NCBI GenBank assembly: GCA_002456995.1
Contig: NTKC01000001.1
Coordinates: 104,564 to 168,563, forward strand
Reading direction: 5' to 3'
DNA from: Candidatus Thioglobus sp. MED-G25
Lineage (GTDB): Bacteria; Pseudomonadota; Gammaproteobacteria; Arenicellales; UBA868
Length of the DNA: 64,000 nucleotides
The notes under the pieces were generated by a model. The model was not told where the DNA came from. It did no database searches and saw only the letters and a list, made by a program, of their open reading frames with translations. The stretch's first letter is position 1. Each line of letters begins with the position of its first letter. Made by a program: the position numbers and the translations under genes. This document shows, piece after piece, positions 1 through 9,795 of this stretch.

Positions 1-539
1 GGGGAGTTTTTCTTGCCTTCCAGTATCCGGTCGAGATTCCAGGAGTTAGCAATGTTTATTTGTTGAAAGCAGCTGTCAACGAAATTCGAAAACATCGCGG
101 GGAAAGCGAACTCGATGCGGTGAAATTTCTCAAGCTGGTACGCGAAAAACTGAAGCTGGTCGACATGAAGGAAGAATTCTTGCACCGTGCGATTAACGAA
201 GGATTTTCTGGGGGTGAAAAAAAACGCAACGAGATATTCCAGATGGCCATGTTGGAACCGAAACTTGCTATCCTGGACGAAACTGATTCGGGTCTGGATA
301 TCGATGCTCTCAAAGTCGTCGCCCAAGGTGTCAATGAGTTGCGGGACTCGAGCAGATCGATTGTTATGGTCACACACTACCAGCGATTGCTTGATTACAT
401 CGTACCTGACTACGTTCATGTTCTGGCCGGTGGACGAGTGGTCAAGTCGGGTGGTAAAGAGCTGGCTTTAGAGCTTGAAGAGCACGGTTACGGTTGGATC
501 GAAGGCCAAACCGCCGAACTTCTCGAAACCAGGGCCTGA
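1..539 (+). CDS. sufC: SufC, SUF system ATPase (5' truncated by window edge)
   Basis: ATPase subunit of the cytoplasmic SufBCD scaffold that assembles Fe-S clusters. The reading frame is open from base 3, so the gene begins before the window and the tracked start at 60 is internal; the residues before it ([13 protein letters not shown]) are classic SufC. ABC signature FSGGEKKR, Walker B with D-loop [12 protein letters not shown] and H-loop MVTHYQR are all present; Walker A lies outside the window. The stop codon comes 4 bases before the likely sufD start, so the two are co-transcribed. sufB is expected upstream but cannot be seen. Confidence 0.96.
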   Translation, partial: GVFLAFQYPVEIPGVSNVYLLKAAVNEIRKHRGESELDAVKFLKLVREKLKLVDMKEEFLHRAINEGFSGGEKKRNEIFQMAMLEPKLAILDETDSGLDIDALKVVAQGVNELRDSSRSIVMVTHYQRLLDYIVPDYVHVLAGGRVVKSGGKELALELEEHGYGWIEGQTAELLETRA

Positions 540-543
540 ACCA

Positions 544-1884
544 GTGAATATCGCTGCTTCTAACGCCGACGCCGCCGACTATGTTGCGGCACAGCAGATC
601 GCAGCTGGCGCACTGCCGGCTGCTGGTACGCCTTGGTTGGACGCCAGTCGAGACAAGGCCAAGGTGATTCTGGCTGATGTTGGGCTACCCACGACCCGGC
701 TGGAGGACTGGAAATACACCAACACGCGATCGATTACACGAACCAAATTCGATCCGGTCCTGCGTTCGGAAAGCTGGTCTGAGACCGCGGTTATTGAACA
801 ACTGAAAGTGCCCGAACTAAAAAGTCATCGGCTCGTATTTGCCGACGGGATTTTCGTGTCTGAATTGTCAAGTGATGCCGATCTGCCCCGGGGTGTCAGG
901 GTCATGAGTATGGCGCAGTTGTTGCAGTCTGAGCCGGAGTATTTGAAATCCGCATTGGGGTCAGCTTTACCGGAATCACCGCATGGATTTACGGCGATGA
1001 ATTCGTCGTTCATATCGGATGGTGCTTTCGTAGAAATCGGTGCTGAAGTCATGCTCGATAAACCGATCGAACTTCTGTTTGTTTCAGCATGTAGTGGCAA
1101 AGATCGGCTGGGATTGCCCCGAAACCTGGTGCTGTGCCGATCCGGCAGTTCTGCGACCGTTGTCGAGCGTTACCTGTCGGCAACAAAGTCTCGGTCACTG
1201 ACTAACGTTGTCACCGAAGTGGTACTCGATGACAGCGCCAGTTTAAATCATTACCGGGTTGTTGACGAAAGCGCTGACAGTTTTCACGTTGGCGGTCTTT
1301 TTGTCCAACAGGATCAATCGAGTCGGCTTGACGCCTGCTCTGTTGTAGTGGGTGGTGGCCTGGTACGTAACGACGTGCTGGTGAATCTGAATGCGCCCGG
1401 TGCGGCAGTTGATCTAACCGGCCTTTATCTCGGTCGAGGTCGAAGCCACATTGATAACCATACGCATGTGGTTCACCATACACCAGACGGCACCAGTCGG
1501 GAACATTACAAAGGCATTTTGGATGACCGTTCCCGGGCTGTCTTTCACGGTCGAATTACAGTCGAATCAGGAGCCCAGCAGACCGATTCAGAGCAGAGCA
1601 ATCACAATCTGCTGCTATCCAGAGATGCCGAAGTAGACACCAAGCCGCAGCTTGAGATCTATGCAGACGATGTGAAGTGTGCGCATGGGGTCACTGTCGG
1701 TCAGTTGGATGACAAAGCTGTTTTCTATTTGCGTGCGCGCGGGGTCGGTGAGGACGAAGCGCGCAAAATGCTCACACTAGCCTTCGCTGCCGATGTCCTT
1801 GCAAAGATCGAGCAGCCTGCGCTCAAGGGCTACCTTGAACGTTGTGTCAGCGATCTATTGTCGTCCATAACGCACACCAGTTGA
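544..1884 (+). CDS. sufD: SufD, Fe-S cluster assembly scaffold subunit
   Basis: Beta-helix partner of SufB in the SufBC2D scaffold, cytoplasmic. The C-terminal half carries the family motif KCAHGVTVGQLD, which holds the Cys and the region implicated in cluster assembly. The tracked ORF opens at 475 inside sufC; I prefer GTG at 544, just after the sufC stop, giving 446 residues, a normal SufD length. Its end overlaps the sufS start in a TGATG junction, which implies translational coupling. Confidence 0.95.
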   Translation: MNIAASNADAADYVAAQQIAAGALPAAGTPWLDASRDKAKVILADVGLPTTRLEDWKYTNTRSITRTKFDPVLRSESWSETAVIEQLKVPELKSHRLVFADGIFVSELSSDADLPRGVRVMSMAQLLQSEPEYLKSALGSALPESPHGFTAMNSSFISDGAFVEIGAEVMLDKPIELLFVSACSGKDRLGLPRNLVLCRSGSSATVVERYLSATKSRSLTNVVTEVVLDDSASLNHYRVVDESADSFHVGGLFVQQDQSSRLDACSVVVGGGLVRNDVLVNLNAPGAAVDLTGLYLGRGRSHIDNHTHVVHHTPDGTSREHYKGILDDRSRAVFHGRITVESGAQQTDSEQSNHNLLLSRDAEVDTKPQLEIYADDVKCAHGVTVGQLDDKAVFYLRARGVGEDEARKMLTLAFAADVLAKIEQPALKGYLERCVSDLLSSITHTS

Positions 1885-3143
1885 TGAACATTCCTCGAGC
1901 CAGTACACAAGGCGCACTCTCCCCACTTGATGTCGAGGCGGTAAGGCGAGACTTCCCGGCATTACACCAGCAGGTCAATGACCGGCCGCTGGTTTATTTG
2001 GACAGCGGTGCGAGTTCGCAGAAGCCCGAACAAGTTATCGAAGCGCTGAACAACTACGAGCGACATGACCACTCGAATGTGCATCGTGGTGTTCACACCC
2101 TTAGTCAGCGCGCAACTGAGGCTTATGAAGCATCGCGTACCAAGGTGCAACAGTTTATCAATGCCAGATCAGTCAAAGAAGTTGTATTTACCCGCGGAAC
2201 GACCGAGGCAATCAACTTGGTCGCCCAGAGTTATGGCCGTGCCAAACTGCAATCTGACGATGAAATACTGATTACAGAGATGGAGCATCACGCCAACATT
2301 GTCCCTTGGCAGTTATTGTGCGAACAGACCGGCGCCAAACTCAAGGTCGTTCCGTTTGACGATACGGGTGTGCTAGAGATGTCGCGGCTTAAGGACCAAC
2401 TCACCGAAAAGACACGTATCGTTGCCGTGACACATGTATCGAACGCATTGGGTACGGTCAACCCGGTCGGGCAAATTATTCAACTGGCGCACGATGCCGG
2501 TGCAGTTGTTCTAGTGGATGGTGCACAGGCGATTCCGCACGGACCGGTCGATGTCACTGCGCTGGAGTGCGACTTCTACGCGTTTTCCGGACACAAAGTT
2601 TATGGCCCCACTGGCATCGGTGTGTTGTACGGTAGAGAATCCCTACTCGAAGACATGCCGCCATGGCAGGGTGGGGGTGACATGATCAAAACAGTCAGTT
2701 TTGATGAAACGACCTACAACGATCTGCCTTACAAATTTGAAGCAGGAACACCGCATATCGCCGGGGCTATTGGTCTGGGTGCTGCCGTGGATTATGTGAC
2801 AGCGCTGGGCTCCGATTGCATTGCCGCGCACGAGCATCAGTTGATCAACTACGCAACTGAACGGGCGAACGCGGAAAAAGACATGCACATTTTTGGCCAA
2901 GCACCAGTCAAGGCAGGTATCCTGTCTTTTGCCCTGGATGGTATACACCCACACGACATCGGAACAATTCTTGATCAAGAAGGAGTTGCGATTCGTACCG
3001 GACATCATTGTGCCATGCCGGTAATGACGCATTACGGGGTTTCAGCCACGGCAAGAGCCAGCTTCGGCCCCTATAACACGATCGATGACATCGATGTGCT
3101 GTTTCGGGCGATGGACAAAGTGCGCGAGATGTTTAGACAATGA
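1884..3143 (+). CDS. sufS: SufS, cysteine desulfurase (class II)
   Basis: PLP-dependent desulfurase that takes sulfur from cysteine as persulfide and hands it to the Suf scaffold. The PLP lysine sits in FSGHKVYGP and the catalytic cysteine in RTGHHCAMPVM, the class II arrangement. The tracked ORF starts at 1842 within sufD; ATG at 1884, overlapping the sufD stop by one base, gives 419 residues and matches the family start. It overlaps sufU by 4 bases (ATGA). The expected partner is SufU, encoded next, rather than SufE. Confidence 0.96.
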   Translation: MNIPRASTQGALSPLDVEAVRRDFPALHQQVNDRPLVYLDSGASSQKPEQVIEALNNYERHDHSNVHRGVHTLSQRATEAYEASRTKVQQFINARSVKEVVFTRGTTEAINLVAQSYGRAKLQSDDEILITEMEHHANIVPWQLLCEQTGAKLKVVPFDDTGVLEMSRLKDQLTEKTRIVAVTHVSNALGTVNPVGQIIQLAHDAGAVVLVDGAQAIPHGPVDVTALECDFYAFSGHKVYGPTGIGVLYGRESLLEDMPPWQGGGDMIKTVSFDETTYNDLPYKFEAGTPHIAGAIGLGAAVDYVTALGSDCIAAHEHQLINYATERANAEKDMHIFGQAPVKAGILSFALDGIHPHDIGTILDQEGVAIRTGHHCAMPVMTHYGVSATARASFGPYNTIDDIDVLFRAMDKVREMFRQ

Positions 3144-3598
3144 CTGAACTACGAGATCTTTATCAGGCCGTAATTCTCGACCACAACAACAATCCACGGA
3201 ATTACGGTAAGTTGACATTGGCCAATCGACATGCCGAAGGGGTGAATCCTCTGTGTGGTGATCAGGTCAATGTGTTCTTTAGACTCGGCGACGACGTCTC
3301 AGTGAAAGAAGTTGGGTTTGAGGGCCGCGGTTGCGCGATCTGTATGGCGTCAGCTTCGATCATGACCGAGACTGTTAAGCATCTGAGCGTCGTGCAGGCC
3401 GATCAGTATGTCACGGCATTCTGCAGCCTGGCAGTCGGTGAGAATTCTGATTTCACGGGGCGGCTTGATCTGTCGACGCTGAATATACTGGCCGGTGTTA
3501 AGGCTTATCCGGCGCGTATCAAATGTGCGACCTTGGCGTGGCACACAGCCCGTTCAGCGTTGTCTAAGGGTGGCGCAAGCGTTACAACCGAAACCTAA
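3140..3598 (+). CDS. sufU: SufU, IscU-like sulfur acceptor/scaffold
   Basis: A 152-residue NifU/IscU-fold protein. Three cysteines are in the expected contexts: NPLCGDQ, GRGCAICMAS and RIKCATLAW. In SufU-type systems this zinc protein accepts persulfide sulfur from SufS. The start overlaps the sufS stop (ATGA), consistent with coupled synthesis of the enzyme and its acceptor. The 18-residue insertion typical of SufU relative to IscU appears present but was not aligned. Confidence 0.93.
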   Translation: MTELRDLYQAVILDHNNNPRNYGKLTLANRHAEGVNPLCGDQVNVFFRLGDDVSVKEVGFEGRGCAICMASASIMTETVKHLSVVQADQYVTAFCSLAVGENSDFTGRLDLSTLNILAGVKAYPARIKCATLAWHTARSALSKGGASVTTET

Positions 3599-3613
3599 AG
3601 GTGTAGACAAGTT

Positions 3614-4195
3614 ATGAGTATTAAGAAACACTACGATGCGTTTGTCGGCAAGTTTATAGGTGACGAAAATGAAGACTCGACACTGCCTTATGCACAAGCC
3701 GGTGAATCGGCCAGTGACGCAGAGTTTGCGGTGGATGGATCGTCGTTAGCCCATGACAATGCCGAGATTGAGCCCGTTTCAGAGGGTGTGATTACTCCAG
3801 ACACTGTAATCACCCGCACTGATGCCGACCAGGATCCCGCTGAGACAGAATCCGAACTAGAAACAGGGCCAGAGGTTACAGGTGGTGGCGACCCCGAACT
3901 GCGGAGTCGAGTCATTGCAGCACTTAAGGAAATTTACGACCCCGAGATACCTCTGAATATCTATGATCTAGGCCTTATCTACAGGATAGATATAGACCCG
4001 GACACTAATACCAGCATTGATATGACGTTAACGTCGCCAAACTGTCCAGTCGCTGAGAGTCTTCCGGGTGAAGTTGAAAACGCCGCAAAAACTGTTGAAG
4101 GTATTGGTGATGTTCAACTTGAACTGGTCTGGGATCCGCCCTGGGATATGGACCGTTTGGGTGAGGCGGGTCGGCTGGAACTGGGCCTGTTCTGA
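3614..4195 (+). CDS. sufT: SufT-like MIP18/DUF59 protein with acidic N-terminal extension
   Basis: The C-terminal ~100 residues are a MIP18 (DUF59) domain: the ALKEIYDPEIPLNIYDLGLIY helix-strand motif and a Cys in TSPNCPVAES. SufT proteins help mature Fe-S proteins and are usual members of long suf operons. The first ~90 residues are acidic, rich in Asp, Glu, Ser and Thr, and look disordered; that part is longer than in a plain DUF59 protein. It lies 15 bases after sufU and 6 before the Rieske gene, so the same operon is likely. Confidence 0.88.
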   Translation: MSIKKHYDAFVGKFIGDENEDSTLPYAQAGESASDAEFAVDGSSLAHDNAEIEPVSEGVITPDTVITRTDADQDPAETESELETGPEVTGGGDPELRSRVIAALKEIYDPEIPLNIYDLGLIYRIDIDPDTNTSIDMTLTSPNCPVAESLPGEVENAAKTVEGIGDVQLELVWDPPWDMDRLGEAGRLELGLF

Positions 4196-4201
4196 ACGAC
4201 T

Positions 4202-4522
4202 ATGAGCGATTGGTTAAACGTTGCATCCACTGACGAGTTGAAACCTGGTGAAGTTAAGGTTGTCGATATAGACGGCACCGATGTCGCTTTGTTTAATATC
4301 GCTGAGGAGTACTTTGCGGTTGAGGACCTTTGCACCCATGACGGTGCAGAAATCGCTTCCGGTTGTATTCACGGCGATGTCATAGAATGTCCAAGACATG
4401 GTGCTCGATTCAGTATCCGCACCGGCGAAGTTACAGCACCGCCGGCCTATGAACCGCTTCACCTCTTTGCGCTTGAAGTGAGAGCTGAACAGATTTTTGT
4501 GCGAGATGATCGGTGGGACTGA
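4202..4522 (+). CDS. Rieske-type [2Fe-2S] ferredoxin
   Basis: A 106-residue soluble Rieske domain of the dioxygenase-ferredoxin type. Both ligand pairs are visible: CTHDG (Cys and His) and CPRHG (Cys and His), about 17 residues apart. No signal peptide or membrane anchor is present, so it should be a cytoplasmic one-electron carrier. It is the last gene of the suf operon, 6 bases after sufT. Its redox partner is unknown; location suggests a role in Fe-S assembly rather than aromatic degradation. Confidence 0.9.
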   Translation: MSDWLNVASTDELKPGEVKVVDIDGTDVALFNIAEEYFAVEDLCTHDGAEIASGCIHGDVIECPRHGARFSIRTGEVTAPPAYEPLHLFALEVRAEQIFVRDDRWD

Positions 4523-4555
4523 GGCAGCAAAGTCCACACAGTATTTGATCCAAAA

Positions 4556-5941
4556 ATGATGAAAAAGCTGTTTATCAAAACATTTGGTTGCCAGATGAAC
4601 GACTATGATTCACGAAGGATCGCGGATCTGCTCGCTCAATCACACGGCATGGAAAAGACCGATGATGCCCAATCGGCGGATGTTCTGTTGCTGAACACCT
4701 GTTCTGTACGAGAGAAAGCGCAAGAGAAAGTATTCTCACAACTGGGCCGCTGGCGTAAATTGAAGGACAGTCGGCCACAATTGGTGATTGGAGTGGGGGG
4801 TTGTGTGGCAAGCCAGGAAGGAGAGGCAATTCTCAGTCGAGCACCTTATGTCGATCTGGTATTTGGACCACAGACCTATCATCGATTGCCATCGATGTAC
4901 GATGCACTGATGTCAGAGCGACAGAGTCGGGTGGACGTCAGTTTTCCGGAGATCGAAAAATTTGACCACCTGCCTCCGCCGCAGAGCGACGGTTGCCGAG
5001 CTTTCGTTTCCGTCATGGAAGGTTGCAGTAAGTATTGCACTTTCTGTGTCGTTCCCTACACCAGAGGAGAAGAATTCAGTCGACCGTTTGACGATGTAAT
5101 CACAGAAATCTATGAACTTGCAGAGCAAGGTGTTAAAGAGGTAACGCTACTCGGACAGAACGTCAACGCTTATGCCGGTGCCCGACACGGTGGCGGCAAG
5201 GTCGGTTTTGCGGAACTAGTCCGTTACACCGCGGCAGTAGAAGGTATTGAGCGGTTGCGGTACACCACCTCTCACCCGATCGATTTTGATCAGGATCTAA
5301 TAGATGTTTATGCCGATGTACCTGAACTGGTCAGCCATCTTCACCTCCCGGTACAGAGTGGCTCCGATAGGATACTCAGACTGATGAAACGCGGTTACAC
5401 CGTGGCAGATTACGAACAGATTATCAGGCAGGTGAAGTTACAACGCCCAGGGTTGTCAGTTTCAACTGACTTTATAGTTGGATTCCCCGGTGAAACTGAT
5501 GACGATTTTGATCAGACCATGGACTTGGTTGACCGTGTGGGATTCGACCAGTCGTACAGCTTTGTTTACAGTGCCAGGCCGGGCACGCCGGCGGCAGTGT
5601 TGACGGACGAATTGTCTGCAGAGGTCAAACAGCAGCGGTTAATCCGCCTGCAGGAACGAATCCGGCAGTTTGCGAGTTCGATCAGTCAGCAGATGATTGG
5701 CACCCTCCAACGGGTTCTGGTCGACGGACTGTCAAGAAAAGATCCCCAACAGTTAAGCGGTCGCACTGACAACAATCGGGTGGTCAATTTTTTGAGTTCT
5801 TCACAGTGTGAGAACCAGTTTGTTAATATCATGATAACTGAAGCGCTGCCGAATTCTCTGCGTGGCCACAGGGCTGAGGACACTTCCCATAATTCTGCTA
5901 TCATGAGAACCGGTCAAACACGGGCAAGCAACGCCGCTTGA
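4556..5941 (+). CDS. miaB: MiaB, tRNA-2-methylthio-N6-dimethylallyladenosine synthase
   Basis: Radical SAM methylthiotransferase acting on i6A37 of tRNA. The N-terminal cluster cysteines are in [15 protein letters not shown] and GVGGCVAS; the radical SAM CxxxCxxC is CSKYCTFC; a C-terminal TRAM region follows. 461 residues, normal length. Start ATGATG at 4556; either Met could be used. The stop overlaps the phoH start by 4 bases. It opens the common gammaproteobacterial run miaB-phoH-ybeY-corC-lnt. Confidence 0.97.
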   Translation: MMKKLFIKTFGCQMNDYDSRRIADLLAQSHGMEKTDDAQSADVLLLNTCSVREKAQEKVFSQLGRWRKLKDSRPQLVIGVGGCVASQEGEAILSRAPYVDLVFGPQTYHRLPSMYDALMSERQSRVDVSFPEIEKFDHLPPPQSDGCRAFVSVMEGCSKYCTFCVVPYTRGEEFSRPFDDVITEIYELAEQGVKEVTLLGQNVNAYAGARHGGGKVGFAELVRYTAAVEGIERLRYTTSHPIDFDQDLIDVYADVPELVSHLHLPVQSGSDRILRLMKRGYTVADYEQIIRQVKLQRPGLSVSTDFIVGFPGETDDDFDQTMDLVDRVGFDQSYSFVYSARPGTPAAVLTDELSAEVKQQRLIRLQERIRQFASSISQQMIGTLQRVLVDGLSRKDPQQLSGRTDNNRVVNFLSSSQCENQFVNIMITEALPNSLRGHRAEDTSHNSAIMRTGQTRASNAA

Positions 5942-6912
5942 AGACGATAACAACTCCGGTCACCTTCCACCTCAATCCGGAAAGTAACCAGCGCCTCGCT
6001 GGTCTGTGTGGGGAATACAACATTAACCTCAAACAGGTCGAGGAACGACTCGGTGTGAAGATCTCTAACCGGGGGCACCTGTTCTGTATAGACGGTAGGT
6101 CTGATGCTGTTAAGCAGGCAGGGACCGTGCTCCAAGCACTGTACCGTGATACTGAGACTGATCCAGCATTGACTGCGGAAAAGGTTCACTTGGCAATCTC
6201 ACAGATTCCGTACGATGAAGAAACAGGCGAACCAGAAACCCAAGATGTTGTGATTCGTTTTCGCAAGACCATAATTCAAGGCAGGAATCCAAACCAGCGA
6301 TCCTATCTGCGTAACATCATGGCTCATGATCTCACCTTTGGTATTGGGCCAGCGGGTACCGGCAAGACATACTTAGCCGTCGCCTGCGCTGTGCAGGCCT
6401 TGGCAGATAACGAGGTAGACAGAATTGTTTTGGTGCGACCCGCAATTGAGGCGGGTGAGCGGCTTGGTTTTTTGCCGGGCGATATTGGTCAGAAAGTGGA
6501 TCCATACCTCAGACCTCTTTATGACGCGTTGTACGAAATGTTGGGTTTTGAGCGTGTCGGCAAGCTCATGGTTCGAGGAATTATTGAGTTGGCACCGTTG
6601 GCTTACATGCGTGGCCGTACGCTGAATGAATCGTTCATCATTCTTGACGAGGCTCAGAATACGACGAGCGACCAGATGAAAATGTTTCTTACACGGATTG
6701 GCTTTGGTTCCAAAAGTGTAATCACGGGGGATGTGACACAGGTCGATCTGCCGAAGGGATCTCGCTCAGGGCTTCGTCATGCCAGTGGTGTACTCGCTCA
6801 TGTAGAAGGCATAGCGGTGTCTCAATTCACTTCACGTGATGTAGTCAGGCATCCTCTGGTTCAGAAAATCGTGGAAGCCTATGAAGTCGACGAGGGAGAA
6901 AGACCAAAGTAG
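5938..6912 (+). CDS. ybeZ: PhoH-like ATPase (YbeZ)
   Basis: P-loop ATPase of the PhoH family, thought to act with the endoribonuclease YbeY. Walker A is [11 protein letters not shown] and Walker B is FIILDEAQN; an N-terminal KH-like segment precedes them. The start is TTG at 5938, inside the last codons of miaB (TTGA overlap). Length 324 residues. The stop shares a base with the GTG of ybeY. Confidence 0.94.
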   Translation: MKTITTPVTFHLNPESNQRLAGLCGEYNINLKQVEERLGVKISNRGHLFCIDGRSDAVKQAGTVLQALYRDTETDPALTAEKVHLAISQIPYDEETGEPETQDVVIRFRKTIIQGRNPNQRSYLRNIMAHDLTFGIGPAGTGKTYLAVACAVQALADNEVDRIVLVRPAIEAGERLGFLPGDIGQKVDPYLRPLYDALYEMLGFERVGKLMVRGIIELAPLAYMRGRTLNESFIILDEAQNTTSDQMKMFLTRIGFGSKSVITGDVTQVDLPKGSRSGLRHASGVLAHVEGIAVSQFTSRDVVRHPLVQKIVEAYEVDEGERPK

Positions 6913-7370
6913 TGAACACTGCAATCGAAGTCCAGCTGAGTCTTGACGATGAGCTAGTGCCGGATGGATCAAGAATAACAGCCTGGGTTGATTGTGCTCT
7001 GAAGTCTGTACAAAAAAGAGCTGTATCGATCACGGTGCGGGTTGTTACGCAAGATGAAATGCAGAATCTTAACGTCCGGTTCCGGAACCAGAACTCCGCT
7101 ACTAACGTTCTTTCATTTCCCTCGGATAATTTTGGATCGCAGCGCACGGGAGTCAGTGGTGATATCGTGGTTTGTTCGGTAGTTGTTCAAACCGAGGCAC
7201 AAGAACAGAACAAAGCCGCAGATGCACACTGGGCCCATATAATTATTCATGGCGTACTGCATCTGTGTGGGTATGACCATATAACCGATGCCGTGGCTAC
7301 TGATATGGAATCACTCGAAGTGCTAATTCTTCGTCAGTTGGGATTTCCAGATCCCTATCAATTGCGCTAG
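6912..7370 (+). CDS. ybeY: YbeY endoribonuclease / rRNA maturation factor
   Basis: Metal-dependent RNase for 16S rRNA 3' maturation and ribosome quality control. The zinc motif HGVLHLCGYDH matches the family H-G-x-L-H-L-x-G-Y-D-H. 152 residues. Start GTG overlaps the phoH stop by one base. The N-terminus has usual substrate-fold features but no other motif that I would rest a call on. Confidence 0.96.
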   Translation: MNTAIEVQLSLDDELVPDGSRITAWVDCALKSVQKRAVSITVRVVTQDEMQNLNVRFRNQNSATNVLSFPSDNFGSQRTGVSGDIVVCSVVVQTEAQEQNKAADAHWAHIIIHGVLHLCGYDHITDAVATDMESLEVLILRQLGFPDPYQLR

Positions 7371-7386
7371 GTGATAGGCTCGGCTT

Positions 7387-8226
7387 ATGTCAAATAGACA
7401 ACAATGGTGGCGCCCTGTCATCAGTCGGTTGTGGCTTTTTCTTCGCGGGGTGCCGTTGAGTCGAGAGCAACTGTTTGATGTGTTGCGGCAGGCCCATCAC
7501 AGAGAATTGCTGGATGACGATACCCTACTGATGATGGAACGCGTTGCGGTAGTTTCTGACCTTCAGGTCGATCAGGTCATGGTCGCCAGAGCGCAGATGG
7601 TTACCGTAGATTCCAGCCGGACGATGGATGAACTGCTACCGGTAATTATCGAATCAGCGCATTCGAGATTTCCAGTGACGGGCGGTGATCGCGATACAGT
7701 ACTTGGAATCTTATTGGCCAAGGATCTGTTGCGCCATCTTCGTGAAAATGGTGACCATAACCTGCCCTGGGAAAGTCTGTTGAGACCGGCGGTGTTTATT
7801 CCGGAGAGCAAACGTCTGAACGTGCTCTTGCAGGAGTTCAGGGCCAGTCGCAATCACATGGCTATTGTGGTGGATGAATACGGCGGTGTCGTTGGTCTGG
7901 TAACTATTGAAGATGTACTTGAACAGATCGTCGGTGACATTGAGGATGAGCATGATGTCGATGAAGGAGCCGGTATGGTTCTCCGACGTGGCACTGACTA
8001 TTGTGTGGTAAAGGCAATGATGCCGATCAGTAGCTTTAATCAAATCTTTGATACGGCGCTGAACCCGCTGGAGTTCGACACATTGGGGGGCCTTGTTACG
8101 TCCGAACTCGGCCATCTACCGGCCAGAGGTGAATCAGTAGACCTGCCCGGGATTCATGTCGAAGTACTCAGCGCCGACAGCCGTCTTCCCCGCTTACTGC
8201 GAGTCACTCGCAAGCCTTTGCCTTGA
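7387..8226 (+). CDS. corC: CorC/YbeX-family CBS-domain protein
   Basis: 279 residues. A tandem CBS pair (about residues 60-180) is followed by a CorC_HlyC domain (about 190-279, starting near the run of acidic residues [11 protein letters not shown]). No transmembrane segment, so this is the short soluble YbeX/CorC form. Linked to magnesium/cobalt efflux and, by its position between ybeY and lnt, to ribosome and envelope functions. The exact role is unsettled in the family. Confidence 0.93.
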   Translation: MSNRQQWWRPVISRLWLFLRGVPLSREQLFDVLRQAHHRELLDDDTLLMMERVAVVSDLQVDQVMVARAQMVTVDSSRTMDELLPVIIESAHSRFPVTGGDRDTVLGILLAKDLLRHLRENGDHNLPWESLLRPAVFIPESKRLNVLLQEFRASRNHMAIVVDEYGGVVGLVTIEDVLEQIVGDIEDEHDVDEGAGMVLRRGTDYCVVKAMMPISSFNQIFDTALNPLEFDTLGGLVTSELGHLPARGESVDLPGIHVEVLSADSRLPRLLRVTRKPLP

Positions 8227-8259
8227 CACCGCCGGTGGTCGAAGTGTTCGGCCAGCACA

Positions 8260-9762
8260 TTGAGTTCTAGCGATTTATTGAGGCGGTTCGGCCCAGTTCT
8301 TACTGCCGTCGCAGCCGGCGGTCTATTTCCGTTGGGTTTTGCACCGTTCGAGTATGCACTGGTCGCACCCCTGTCTTTGGCGGTACTGTTTTTGTTGTGG
8401 TTAACAGCCGGTCCCCTGCAGGCAGCTTTGTTGGGGTTCTGGTTTGGTCTAGGTGCCTTTGGTGTGGGCGTATCTTGGGTTTATGTCAGTCTGCACAACT
8501 TTGGCCAGATGCCCGCACCGCTTGCCATCTTGACCGTTGTAATTTTTGTGTTGATGATGTCGGGATATGTAGCGGCTACGGGGTGGTTGCAGTCTTGTTG
8601 TCGTCAGCATCGGTCAGCTGTGAGACTGCTGCTGATCATGCCCGCCTGCTGGATTCTTGGGGAATGGCTACGCGGCTGGCTATTTAGTGGGTTTCCGTGG
8701 CTCTATCTCGGTTATGGGTTGATTGATACACCATTGGCAGCACTGGCGCCAGCTGGCGGTGTGTTGGCAGTCGGTGCCGCCGGCGCTGTCTGTGGTGGCG
8801 CGATCATGATGTTGGTTACAGGGCCGCTACGAGACCGTGTGCTGGCAGTTTGTACCCTGGTTATTGTAGGGGCGGGGGTGTTGGTGCTTGATCGTATTGA
8901 ATTTGTTCAATCTACTGGAAAGCCGCTTCGGATCGCGATCATTCAGCAGAATGTTTCCCTCGAGCGCAAATGGTCTGCAGATAATCTTGAAGCAATCGCT
9001 CAGAGCTATTTGTCGGTTTCCCGTCAAGTAGAGCAGGCGGACCTGATTGTTTGGCCCGAAGCCGCACTGCCGCTTTACCATGACCAAATTCCGCCGGCCT
9101 ATCTCACGCAACTCAGGGCGCTGCCGGCCGACATATTATTGGGTGTTCTGGAACGCAGCCGAAACAACGAGAGAACAGAGTTCTTCAATAGCGCACTGGG
9201 CCTGGGTGTAGTTGATACCATGTACCGCAAACGGCGCTTGGTGCCATTCGGTGAGTTTCTTCCATTCCGCCCACTCTTCAGTTGGGTACTGAACTACCTG
9301 AACATCCCGATGTCTGACTTTGCGGCCTGGCCGACAGCGCAACAGCCAATGCGTCTGGCAGGGCAACCCGTCGGCGTTTCGATCTGCTATGAAAATGAAT
9401 TTGGACATCTCATCAGAAAATCATTGCCAGCATCGACAGTGCTGATTAATCTCAGCGAGGAAGGGTGGTTTGGCAACTCTCTGGCCCCTCATCAGCGACT
9501 GCAGATGGCCCGTATGAGAGCCATGGAAAGCGGTCGAGCCCTGATCAGGGCCAGTAATAACGGACTGTCCGCGCTGATTTCTGCCAAGGGAAAACTACTT
9601 ATTGTCGGACCACAGTTTCAACCCGATACGGTTCGCGGTAGCGTTGTTCCGATGTCCGGTGTCACACCGTTTGTACGCCTGGGTAACCTACCCATATTGC
9701 TGCTGTCAGTAATGGTAATCGCAGGCTCATTCTTGAAGCGATTTAGGTACCGTACTGTCTGA
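8260..9762 (+). CDS. lnt: Lnt, apolipoprotein N-acyltransferase
   Basis: Inner-membrane enzyme that adds the third acyl chain to lipoproteins. Several hydrophobic segments fill the first ~200 residues; a nitrilase-like domain follows with the Glu in VWPEAALP, a Lys after the beta strands (YRKRRLVPFGEF) and the catalytic Cys in SICYENEF. 500 residues, typical. The tracked start is TTG at 8260, 33 bases after corC. Closes the miaB-lnt run. Confidence 0.96.
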   Translation: MSSSDLLRRFGPVLTAVAAGGLFPLGFAPFEYALVAPLSLAVLFLLWLTAGPLQAALLGFWFGLGAFGVGVSWVYVSLHNFGQMPAPLAILTVVIFVLMMSGYVAATGWLQSCCRQHRSAVRLLLIMPACWILGEWLRGWLFSGFPWLYLGYGLIDTPLAALAPAGGVLAVGAAGAVCGGAIMMLVTGPLRDRVLAVCTLVIVGAGVLVLDRIEFVQSTGKPLRIAIIQQNVSLERKWSADNLEAIAQSYLSVSRQVEQADLIVWPEAALPLYHDQIPPAYLTQLRALPADILLGVLERSRNNERTEFFNSALGLGVVDTMYRKRRLVPFGEFLPFRPLFSWVLNYLNIPMSDFAAWPTAQQPMRLAGQPVGVSICYENEFGHLIRKSLPASTVLINLSEEGWFGNSLAPHQRLQMARMRAMESGRALIRASNNGLSALISAKGKLLIVGPQFQPDTVRGSVVPMSGVTPFVRLGNLPILLLSVMVIAGSFLKRFRYRTV

Positions 9763-9795
9763 TGAGTCCCGAGTAGTCAGTGCTAAACTGCCCCG

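Noticed and set aside
4214-4537. 107-residue minus-strand ORF
   Set aside because: Antisense shadow of the Rieske ferredoxin gene, which has clear motifs.
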